A stretch of 64,000 nt of DNA, taken from assembly GCF_036226405.1 (NCBI RefSeq), contig NZ_CP108464.1, positions 310,001 through 374,000 on the forward strand. Direction: 5' to 3'. Position numbers and translations under genes: made by a program. Positions 1 through 9,000 of the stretch are shown piece after piece (position 1 is the stretch's first letter; each line of letters begins with the position of its first letter). The notes beneath the pieces are model-generated. The model was not told where the DNA came from. It did not search any database and saw nothing but the letters and a program-made list of their open reading frames with translations. The DNA is from Streptomyces sp. NBC_01260. GTDB lineage: Bacteria > Actinomycetota > Actinomycetes > Streptomycetales > Streptomycetaceae.

Positions 1-5
1 ACGGT

Positions 6-40
6 CTTGGTTCACTTCTTAAATCACGTAGTGAACTAAG
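6..40. promoter_or_regulatory. Operator-like inverted repeat upstream of the GH16 gene
   Basis: Two 11-base arms (6-16 and 30-40), one mismatch, flank a 13-base A/T-rich spacer. The inner seven bases (gttcact / agtgaac) pair perfectly. The layout resembles operators of sugar-responsive repressors such as ROK or LacI proteins, which would suit a secreted glucanase gene 90 bp downstream. The binding protein is not identifiable from sequence. The window edge prevents seeing whether another gene shares the site. Confidence 0.4.
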
Positions 41-130
41 GCCTCAACTCCCCCACGTGGCCGCCATGGCCCCACTTGTCATATGCATGGCGAGTCGCTT
101 TTCCTCCGTCCTGTACGGAAAGGAAATTCC

Positions 131-1030
131 ATGAGTTCCCCCCACCTGACCAGGCGCCTCCTGGTCTCGGCACTTTCGGTGCTCGCCCTCGTCTCGGCCA
201 CCTCCGGCTTCGCCTCCGGCGCCCCCGCACCGTCTCCCGCAGCGCAGGGATCCGTCACGGCCCAGGCGCCCGCCGCCGCGACGTTCACCGACGACTTCGA
301 CGGCGCCGCCGGTTCCGCCGTGGACGGCGGCAAGTGGCAGACCGAGACCGGTGACAACGTCAACAACCATGAGCGGCAGTACTACACGGCGGGCAGCAGC
401 AATGCCGCGCTGGACGGTCAGGGCCATCTGGTCATCACCGCGCGCAAGGAGAACCCGAACAACTACCAGTGCTGGTACGGCACCTGCCAGTACACCTCCG
501 CCCGGCTGAACACCTCGGGCAAGTTCACCCAGACCTACGGCCACGTCGAGGCCCGGATGAAGATCCCGCGCGGCCAGGGCATGTGGCCCGCCTTCTGGAT
601 GCTCGGTGACAACATCGGACAGGTCGGCTGGCCCAACTCCGGCGAGATCGACATCATGGAGAACGTCGGCTTCGAACCCTCCACCGTCCACGGCACCCTG
701 CACGGCCCCGGCTACTCAGGCTCCGCGGGCATCGGCGCCGGATACACCCTCCCCGGCGGCCAGGCCTTCGCCGACGCCTTCCACACCTTCGCCATCGACT
801 GGGCACCCGACTCCGTCACCTGGTCCGTCGACGGCAACGTCTACCAGCACCGCACCCCCGCCGACACCGGCGGCAACACCTGGGCCTTCAACAAACCCTT
901 CTTCCTCATCCTCAACCTCGCCGTCGGCGGCTACTGGCCCGGCGACCCCGACAACAACACCACCTTCCCCCAGCAACTCGTCGTCGACCACGTACGCGTC
1001 ACCACCAGCGACAGCCAGCCCCCGGCCTGA
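131..1030 (+). CDS. Secreted glycoside hydrolase family 16 endo-beta-glucanase
   Basis: This 299-residue protein is predicted to be exported and to cut internal beta-1,3 (or mixed 1,3/1,4) glucan linkages by the retaining GH16 mechanism. Residues 1 to about 30 form a signal peptide: two arginines, a hydrophobic run, then an Ala-Ser-Gly region. The catalytic signature EIDIME is at residues 172-177, giving nucleophile E172, assisting D174 and acid/base E177. Conserved aromatic residues around it (MWPAFWM) are typical of laminarinase-like members. There is no carbohydrate-binding module, so this is a single-domain enzyme. I chose the ATG at 131 rather than the one at 83 because an AGGAAA ribosome site precedes it and the signal peptide then starts correctly. 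A strong terminator follows, so it is probably monocistronic. The exact glucan preference cannot be read from sequence. Confidence 0.9.
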   Translation: MSSPHLTRRLLVSALSVLALVSATSGFASGAPAPSPAAQGSVTAQAPAAATFTDDFDGAAGSAVDGGKWQTETGDNVNNHERQYYTAGSSNAALDGQGHLVITARKENPNNYQCWYGTCQYTSARLNTSGKFTQTYGHVEARMKIPRGQGMWPAFWMLGDNIGQVGWPNSGEIDIMENVGFEPSTVHGTLHGPGYSGSAGIGAGYTLPGGQAFADAFHTFAIDWAPDSVTWSVDGNVYQHRTPADTGGNTWAFNKPFFLILNLAVGGYWPGDPDNNTTFPQQLVVDHVRVTTSDSQPPA

Positions 1031-1035
1031 ACGCC

Positions 1036-1074
1036 GCATGGTCCCGCCGGGCAGTCGGCCCGGCGGGACCATGC
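1036..1074 (+). terminator. Perfect 16-bp hairpin after the GH16 gene
   Basis: Arms 1036-1051 and 1059-1074 are perfect reverse complements with a 7-base loop. The hairpin starts 6 bp after the stop codon. There is no strong T tract, as is common for Streptomyces terminators. Confidence 0.85.
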
Positions 1075-1299
1075 TGCCGACAAGAGATGCGGACGGGCTG
1101 GGCCGGGTCCCGGCCCGTCCATGAGCGCTACGCCCCCCGGTACGCCTCCAGCAGCCGCCGTGAAAGATAGACGTTACGAAGCCGTCAGCGCTGGATCAAC
1201 CGGCTTGGAACAGGCCGTCCACGGCAGTACCAGCACCAGCGAACACGGGGGGGCGCCCAACTCGACCGTTCACCATCGGCCTGCGGGGCCCCTACTTCT

Positions 1300-1557
1300 T
1301 CGGTCAAGGGAATCGGGGCTGCGTCGAACCCTGGGGTCGGGCGGCATGACGGTGCGGCTGATCCCCAGTCGTAGTGGCGGTCGCCCTTGAGGCCGTGGCC
1401 GGTGCGCATCCGCATCCAGGAGCGGGCCGGGACGCAGCCGGCCAGGGCGGTAGTGGTGAAGCCTCCGCCTTTGGTGTCCAGGCGGTGATCGGAGCGTACG
1501 GCCAGGGCATAGTCGAAGCCGGGCGCTCGGGCCCCGGCCCTCCAGATCAAGCGGCGG
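1300..1557 (-). pseudogene. Transposase remnant, IS701-like
   Basis: On the minus strand about 85 codons read as a piece of a DDE transposase, with motifs [26 protein letters not shown] and GHGLKGDRHYDW. The last resembles the KG..YDW segment of IS701-family transposases as I know them. No start codon in a sensible position, no N-terminal third and no catalytic-domain ends are present, so this is a decayed internal fragment. Its 5' edge abuts a second, oppositely oriented transposase remnant at about 1560. The flanking 1075-1299 holds no recognisable gene. Confidence 0.55.
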
Positions 1558-1563
1558 TGCGCC

Positions 1564-1868
1564 GACCGCAAGACCGGCAAGACCACGGTCAACGCCGTCA
1601 CCAGCCTGACAGCCGAGCAAGCCGCCGCCCAGCTCGCCCGGTTCGTCCGCGACCGCCGGAGGATCGAGGCCCCGCACCACGTCCGCGACACCACCTTCGC
1701 CGAGGACGCCTCACAGCTGCGGACCGGCGATGCGCCCCGCGCGATGGCCACCTGGCGCAACCTCGCCATCGGAGCCCTCCGGGCAGCCGGGGTGAAGAAC
1801 ATTGCAGCCGGCCTCCGCCCCCACGCCCGCGATCCACACCGCCCCTCGCACTCCTCGGCCTCGGATGA
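1564..1868 (+). pseudogene. Transposase C-terminal remnant, ISAs1 family
   Basis: The plus-strand frame starting at 1564 reads like the last ~100 residues of ISAs1-type (H-repeat-associated) transposases: [35 protein letters not shown], then [22 protein letters not shown]. The expected ending (PLALLGLG and stop) is found only in the next frame, ending at 1868. A single-base frameshift near 1845 has therefore occurred; the original frame instead runs on to a stop at 1923. The N-terminal two thirds, including the first catalytic aspartates, are missing. I see no terminal inverted repeats or target duplication. Confidence 0.75.
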
Positions 1869-1923
1869 TCACGAACCGGACGTCACGCGACTACGCCGAA
1901 GCCCTGAGAGGCGGGGCGCTTGA

Positions 1924-2391
1924 CCGGCGCGTGGGGGCGCAGCGCGATCTGTCTATGTCGCAGAGTCTGCGGGCGTACGCCGGCGGCTATCCGGATTTGC
2001 GCGGGTCGAATTAAGCGATACGCGCACAATAGGGGCACGGGGGTGGCCGAATATCTTCGTTGAGGGGGGGGTGGCATATGTCTCGAGCGACCCGCTTCCT
2101 GGATGCCCCATTGCGTACTCGCAAGCAATCGGCCGGATTAGCATCTTCGGTCATCAAGCGTCCTCTATTGTGATTGCGGTTGGGCGGGCGAATCCGGGGA
2201 AAACCTGGTGAGCTCGTCCGCTCGACGGCGATACTTCAAGGCCTGGCGCATTGCCGTCACATGTGACCGGGAGTGCACCGCGAGGGGTGGGTAACTCGGT
2301 GGTGTGGGCGCAGAATTCATTTGCGCCAGCATGCCTGAAGATCGCTGATGAACATGTCGTGGAAAGTGTGAGAACAAGTCAGGGGGCGGTA
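1924..2391 (+). promoter_or_regulatory. Non-coding region upstream of the MbtH gene, with palindromes
   Basis: No convincing gene is visible in this 468-bp stretch; overlapping open frames lack family features and ribosome sites. It is less GC-rich than its surroundings, as expected for a promoter region. Two operator-like elements stand out: the palindrome gtcacatgtgac at 2256-2267, and an inverted repeat with arms ggcgca (2307-2312) and tgcgcc (2322-2327). The second lies 65 bp before the MbtH start. No iron-box (DmdR/IdeR type) sequence was seen. The promoter of the NRPS locus most likely lies here, but I cannot place -10 and -35 boxes with confidence. Confidence 0.35.
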
Positions 2392-2610
2392 GTGAACAAT
2401 CCTTTTGATGACGAGTCGGGGCGCTTCGTGACGCTGGTGAATGGTGAGGGGCAGTACTCACTGTGGCCGGCGCATATCGATATCCCGGGCGGCTGGAGCG
2501 TGGGAGGGCCGGAGGGGTCGCGCCAGGAGTGCCTGGATGCGATCGAGGCCGCATGGACGGACATGCGGCCCACCAGTCTGGTGCGGGAGATGGAGTCCGG
2601 CGCCGGATAG
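2392..2610 (+). CDS. MbtH-like protein
   Basis: This 72-residue protein belongs to the MbtH family, small partners that bind NRPS adenylation domains and are needed for their folding or activity. The conserved features are present: NPFDDE near the start, then VNGEGQYSLWP with its invariant Ser-Leu-Trp-Pro, PGGW, the ECLDAIEAAW region and DMRPTSL at the end. The GTG at 2392 is chosen because it gives the canonical start at NNPFDD and is preceded by an AGGGGG ribosome site. The two NRPS genes begin 395 bp downstream on the same strand, so this protein is presumably their adenylation partner. A strong inverted repeat separates them. No second MbtH gene is visible in the window. Confidence 0.95.
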   Translation: MNNPFDDESGRFVTLVNGEGQYSLWPAHIDIPGGWSVGGPEGSRQECLDAIEAAWTDMRPTSLVREMESGAG

Positions 2611-2657
2611 AGGTCTCCGCGCCGTCGAGGGTGTTGCGTGCCCTCAGTGGGCGGGTT

Positions 2658-2721
2658 CCACCAGTCCTATCTGATCGATTCTGCTCACATGCGAGCAGAA
2701 TCGATCAGATAGGACTGGTGG
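2658..2721. repeat. Perfect 29-bp inverted repeat between MbtH and NRPS genes
   Basis: Bases 2658-2686 and 2693-2721 are exact reverse complements, 29 bp each, with the 6-base loop acatgc. The arms are only about half G+C, unlike the GC-rich terminators elsewhere in the window, and no T tract follows. As RNA it would form one very stable hairpin 48 bases after the MbtH stop. It could act as a terminator or attenuator, an RNA-stability element, a regulator's operator, or fused ends of a lost mobile element. The sequence alone does not decide. Confidence 0.9.
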
Positions 2722-3005
2722 TCGGTCATGTCGCGTCCCTGAATTATCATTCCACTCTCATATGGCTGTCTTGAATCATCGGCGGACTGCCGCGTGGTTC
2801 GTCTCTGACTCGTGAAGACAGCGAAGCGTCTTGCCGGTGGCCTGAGTCGGCAAGGATTCCGGCGGCGCCTGATGCCGTGGGTGCCGCGATGAACCTCCGC
2901 GATTTCAGCGGCCGGTTGTCGGCGGTGGGTGCTGTAGCGCCGCGCCCGGCTTCTGCCTGCCTTCTTCGTCCCCCCGAAAAACTCTCCCCAAAGGTGTGAT
3001 TCGGC
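2722..3005 (+). other. Leader region of the first NRPS gene, with a possible 36-codon ORF
   Basis: Nothing in this stretch is a recognised gene. A 7-bp inverted repeat (cttgccg / cggcaag) lies around 2829-2853. An ATG at 2889 opens a 36-codon frame that stops at TGA 2997-2999, in the same frame as the NRPS start at 3006 and separated from it by only two codons. The NRPS ribosome site (AAAGGTG) lies inside the last codons of this small frame. It has no clear ribosome site of its own, so a leader-peptide role is only a possibility. Confidence 0.3.
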
Positions 3006-6000
3006 ATGCGTGAAAACGGCTCCATCTCCTCGCACACGGTTCCCGATGAATCCTTTGGGATTACTGAGGCTCAACAGGGAGTCTGGTACGGACAACTGGT
3101 CGATCCGGACAGTCCGAAATACAACATCGGGGAGTGCTTCGAGATTCGTGGGGGCCTCGACGAGGGGTTGTTCGCCGCAGCGCTGGACCGGGCCGTCGCT
3201 CTGTGTGACAGCCTCAACGTGGAGTTCGTCGTCCGGGACGAGACCGTCCGTCAGCATGTCGTCCGTCGCCCCCCGGCCGGAACCAGCCGGCTCCGCGTGG
3301 TCGACCTGTCCCACGCCGAGGATCCCGTCGGGGAGGCCGAGCGCTACCTGGCCGACGACATGGCCGTCGTCCACCGGCTCGACGCCCCGCACCACCACTT
3401 CGCGTTGCTGCGTCTCGGTAACCGACTGCACTACTGGTACGTGCGCTTCCACCACATAGTCGTTGATGGCCTCGGTGGTGCAGTCTTCGCCCGGAACGTG
3501 GCCGACCTCTACGGGCGTGCTGTGCGCGGCGAGAACCTCGCCGAAGCCGAGCTTCCCGCCGCGCCCCTTTGCGATCTCGTCGCCGACGAGACGGCGTACC
3601 GCGGCTCGGACCGGTACGAGGCCGACCGTGCCTACTGGACCGGCCGGTTCGCGGACCTGGTCACCGACCGCGGGCCGGATTCGACCGGTGCCGGGGGCGG
3701 AGCGGACGCGCACGGTGGCCGGCCACTTATCCGCCGACGCACCGACGCTCATCCGCCGGCGGTCCTCGATGGGCCGGACGCCCAGCTGCACACCGGAGAG
3801 ACGATGACCGTCGCCGTCTTCGACAGTCTGCGTCGGCTCGCCTCCGCCAACCGCACCACCTGGAGCGCCGTCCTGGTCAGCGCGGTCGCCGCGTACATCG
3901 GCCGGGTCACCGGAATGCAGGAAGTCACCGTGGGCCTCGCGTCCAACGGCCGGCACGGCGGACTGCGGCACGTCGTCGGCATGACCGCCAACATTCTGCC
4001 GCTGCGCCTGACCGTCGCCGCCGACATGACAGTCGGCACTCTCGTCCGCGCCGTCGCCGCCGAAATGCGCGGCGCCCTGAGGCACCGCCGATTCTCCCGT
4101 GAACAACTCGCCCGTGAACTGAACGTGGCCGACGACGCGGCCCGTCTCACCGCTGTCGTCGTCAACATCATGGGCTACGACTACGACCTCGACTTCGCCG
4201 GCAGCCCCGGCGCCTCCCGCGTGCTGTCCATCGGACCGGTCGACGACCTGTCTCTCTTCGTCGCCGACCGGGCCGAGGGGAAAGAGCCGCTGATCGGATT
4301 CGACGCCAACCCTGAGCTGTACCGTCCCGAGGACGTGCGGCTGCACCAGCAGGCTGTCGTCTCCTTCTTGTCGGCTCTGGCCGATGCGGATGCCGATACC
4401 CGCCTGTGCGACCTGCCGCTCCTCGACGAGACCACCGCCACCTCCCTGCGCGCGCAGGGGCGTGGCACCGCCCTGTCGGTGGAAGGCGAGGCCGCGAGCC
4501 TGCCGGAGGCGTTCGGCGCACAGGCACGCCGGACGCCGGATGCCCCGGCGGTGGTGGACGGCGCCGACACGCTCTCGTACCGGGAGCTGGCACAGACTGC
4601 GAAGGGCCTGGCGAGTGCCCTGGCGGGCTGGGGCGTCGGCGCCGAGGACGGCATCGGCGTCCTCGTGGGTCGTTCGGCGGCCGTGGTGTCCGTCACACTC
4701 GGCGCCGTCGGTGCGGGAGCGGCGTACGTGCCGATGGACGCTGCCTGGCCGGCCGAACGGCTCGCCCGCGTTGCCGAGGCCGCCCACGTTCGTGCCCTGG
4801 TGGTGGACGAGGCCACCGCCGATCACTCCTGGGTGCAGGAGACGGCCGCCGACCTGCCGATGATCGTCGTCGACGCTCTCGGCGGAATCTTACGTGGCGC
4901 TCCGCCACGACCGGGCCCGCTGCCCCGTCTGACCCGCGGCGACCGACTCGCCTACGTGATGTTCACCTCCGGCTCCACCGGCCTGCCCAAGGGCGTCGGC
5001 GTCACCCATGCCGATGTTCTCGCGCTGGCGGCCGACAGCACCTGGAAGGACGGCGTGTGCGACGCGGTACTGCTTCACTCCGCCTACGTCTTCGACGCCT
5101 CCACGTTCGAGATCTGGGTGCCGCTGCTGAACGGCGGCTGTGTGGTTGTCGCACCCAGCGGTGTCGTGGAGGCACGGGTGCTGCACGACATGGTGAACCG
5201 GCACGGTGTCACCGCGCTCTTCCTGACGACGGCGCTGTTCAACGTGGTGGCAGAGGCGGACCCGACGGCGTTCGCCGGGCTGCGCATGGTCGCCGCGGGT
5301 GGTGAGGCCGCAACCCCGGACCTCATGCAGCGGGTGGCCGCCGCGGCGCCCGCGACGCTCGTCCTGCATGTGTACGGCCCCACGGAGACCACGACCTTTA
5401 CCGCCCGCCACCCGGTCGACGCCGGCGCCGCGGGCGTGCCGCCCGTCGGCCGGGCCCTCGACGGGATGAGCCTGTACGTGCTGGACGACTCCCTCGGCAT
5501 GGTGCCGGCCGGAGTGGTGGGGGAACTGTACGTGAGCGGTCACGGCGTCGCCCGCGGCTACCAGGGGAGCCCCGCGCCGACCGCCACCCGGTTCGTCGCC
5601 GACCCGTACGACACACGCGGTGGCCGCATGTACCGCACCGGCGACCTCGTGCGCTGGACCGCGAGCGGCGACATCGAGTACTTCGGGCGCGCGGACGGGC
5701 AGATCAAACTCCGCGGGTTCCGCATCGAACCGGCCGAGACCGAGAGCGTCCTGCTCACCGACCCGGATGTGCACGGCGCCTGCGTCGCCGTCCGTGAGGA
5801 CATACCCGGAGACCGCCGGCTCGTGGCCTATGTCGTGCCCGCCCCCGGCGCCAGGCCGGACAGCTCCGCCCTGGCGCGCCGTGTCGGGCGGGCCTTGCCC
5901 GCCTACATGGTGCCCTCCGCGTTCGTCACCCTTGACGCGCTGCCCCTCAACGCCAACGGCAAGGTCGATCGCCCCGCCCTGCCCGCCCCTCGCGCCGTCG

Positions 6001-9000
6001 CCGGCACGGGCCGCGCACCGCGCACCGCCCACGAGGAGGTCCTGGCCGGCCTGTTCGCCGACATCCTGGGCGTGACCGCAGTCGGGGTCGACGACAACTT
6101 CTTCTCCCTGGGCGGCCACTCTCTTCTCGCCACCCGCCTCACCGGCCGGGTGCGGACCGCCCTGGGTGCCGAACTCGGCCTGGGCACGCTCTTCGATCAC
6201 CCCACGGTCGCCTCCCTGGCCGCGGTCCTGGACTCCGCCGCGTCGGCCCGGCCCGCCCTCTCCCCGCAGCCACGGCCCGAAGCGGTACCTCTGTCCTTCG
6301 CGCAGCAGCGCCTCTGGTTCCTCAACCGGGTGGAGGGCGCCGGTGACATCTACAACATTCCGCTCGTCCTCGAACTCGACGGTCCTCTGGACTCGGACGC
6401 CCTGCGCGGTGCCCTGCGCGACGTCGTCGCGCGCCACGAGAGCCTGCGCACCGTCTTCGCCGAACACGACGGCATCGCACGGCAAGAAGTCCTTGACGCG
6501 GACGCTGCCGCATCGCTGGTCCCTCTTGTCGTCGAGCACTCCCCGGCCGAGGAATCCGCCGACGCCTGGGCCGACGAAACGCTGCACCGCCTGACCGTCA
6601 GGCCCTTCGACCTCAGGTCCGACGCCGCCGTCCGCGCCCATCTGCTCCGCCTGGGCCCCGCCCGCCACATCCTGGTCCTCGTTCTCCACCATGTCGTCGC
6701 CGACGGCTGGTCCCTCGCCCCGCTCTGCCGTGACCTGGGCACTGCCTACCGCGCCAGGAGCGAGCGGACGGGCACGCCCGACTGGGCCCCGCTGCGCGTG
6801 CAGTATGCCGACTACGCCCTCTGGCAGCGCCGGCTGCTCGGCGACGACGGCGACCCGGACAGCCTGGCCGCATCCCAACTCGACTTCTGGAGGGGCGCGC
6901 TGCACGGCGTTCCCGAACTGCTTGAGCTGCCTCTCGACCGTCCCCGCCCAGCCGTACCCAGCCATCGCGGCGCCGCCGTGCCCTTCGAACTGCCCGCTCC
7001 CGCGCATGCCGCACTCATCCGGTTCGCCCGAGCCGCCGGCTGCACGCCCTTCATGGTGCTCCAGGCCGCTCTCGCCGTGACGCTGCAGGCGCATGGCGCG
7101 GGCTCCGACATCCCGCTGGGGACCGCGGTGGCCGGACGTACCGAGGAGGCCCTCGACGATCTGGTCGGGTTCTTCGTCAACACGGTCGTTCTGCGTGCTG
7201 ACCTGTCCGGGGACCCGTCCTTCCACGAACTCCTGGATCGCGTGGTCAAGTTGGACATCGCCGCCCTCAGCCATGGCGACATACCGTTCGAGCGGATCGT
7301 GGAGGCCCTCAACCCCGAGCGGTCCGGCGACCACCACCCGCTCTTCCAGACCATGCTGGTCCTTCAGAACCAGGAGCGAGTGGGCCTCGATCTGCCGGGT
7401 GTCACCGTCCATGACAGATCCCGGCACCGCGGAGGCAGCAAGTTCGATCTGACGTTCTCGCTCACCGAAGTCACCGAAGCCGCAGAGAGACCGGCCGGGA
7501 GACCCGCCGAGGATTCCGGACCCGGCGTACCCACCGACCCGGCGGGCGGCGCCGCTGCGGACACCCGGTACGGTGCCGGAGGCATCGGCGGTTACCTGGA
7601 ATACGCCACCGACCTCTTCGACCCCGCCACCGCCCGCGCCCTGTGCGCCCGTTTCGCCCGTGTCGTTACCCTGGCCGTGGCCGAACCAGGCCGGGCCATC
7701 AGCGACCTGGACCCGCTGTCCCCGCAGGAGCGGGAGCGTCTTCTGGTCCAGGGGAGCGGCGCGAAGCAGCCGCTGCCCGCCCGATCCGCCCCCGAAGAGG
7801 TCCGGGAGCAGGCCGTGCGCACTCCCTACGCCGTAGCCGTGCGCGACGCGGACACCCGCCTCACCTACGCCGAACTCGACGCCCGCGCCGATGTCCTGGC
7901 CCACGTCCTGCGTGAGCGCGGCGCGGGCCGCGAGAGCAGGGTGGCCATTGCCGTACCACCGTCCGTGGACACCGTCGTCGCTATGCTGGCCGTGCTGCGG
8001 GCCGGCGCCGCCTATGTGCCCGTCGACCCGCAGTATCCGCCCGCCCGTATCCGTCACATGCTCGACGACGCCCGCCCCGTCCTGCTGCTCACCACCAGGG
8101 ACGTCCACGCGCGACTGCCCGCCTGCGGTATTCCGTGGCTTGCCCTCGACGACCGGACTGCTCAGCCCGCCCGTCCCACCGGGCCCCTTCCGGACCCACC
8201 CCGTCCGGCAGACCCCGCGTACGTCATCTACACCTCGGGCTCCACCGGCCGCCCCAAGGGTGTGGTCGTGTCGCACGGCGCCCTGGCCAATCACATGGCC
8301 TGGATGGCGCGGCACCTGACGATCACTTCGGACGACCGGGTCCTGGCCCGTACCTCCTTCAGCTTCGACGCCTCTGTGTGGGAGTTGTGGCTCCCGCTGA
8401 TGAACGGCGCCGAAGTCTGTGTGCTGCCGCACGGAGCCAACATGGAACCCCGCACCCTGGTCTCCTGGATGAGCCGGTTCGATGTCACCGTCGCCCAGTT
8501 CGTGCCCTCCCACCTGACCCTCGTTCTCACGGAGGCGGCACACGCCGCACCGCTCCCCGGCCTGCGCACCGTGCTGTGCGGGGGCGAGCCGCTGCCGCGC
8601 GCCCTCGCCGACGACGTCGCCGAGCTGTGGCGGGCCGAAGTGCACAACCTCTACGGGCCGACCGAGGCGACCATCGACGCGACCGTCCACCGCGTGACCG
8701 GCCAGGAGAGCAGCGGGCAGGCGAAGGGCACGCTGTACGGGACCGTGCCGATCGGCCGCCCCGTCGACACGATGCGCGCCTACGTCCTCGACAGCCGGCT
8801 GCGTCCCGTACCACCCGGTGTCGCCGGTGAGCTGTACCTGTCGGGTCCCAACCTCGCCCGCGGATACCTGGACCGTCCGGCCCTGACCGCCGTACGGTTC
8901 GTCGCCGATCCGTTCGACGGCGCGGGCGCCCGGATGTACCGCACGGGCGACCTCGTGCGGTGGAACGGCCACGGTCTGCTCGACTACGTGGCACGCGCCG

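Noticed and set aside
2685..4826. 713-codon minus-strand frame over the NRPS start
   Set aside because: It is a shadow of the condensation domain; its first codons merely read through the 29-bp inverted repeat.
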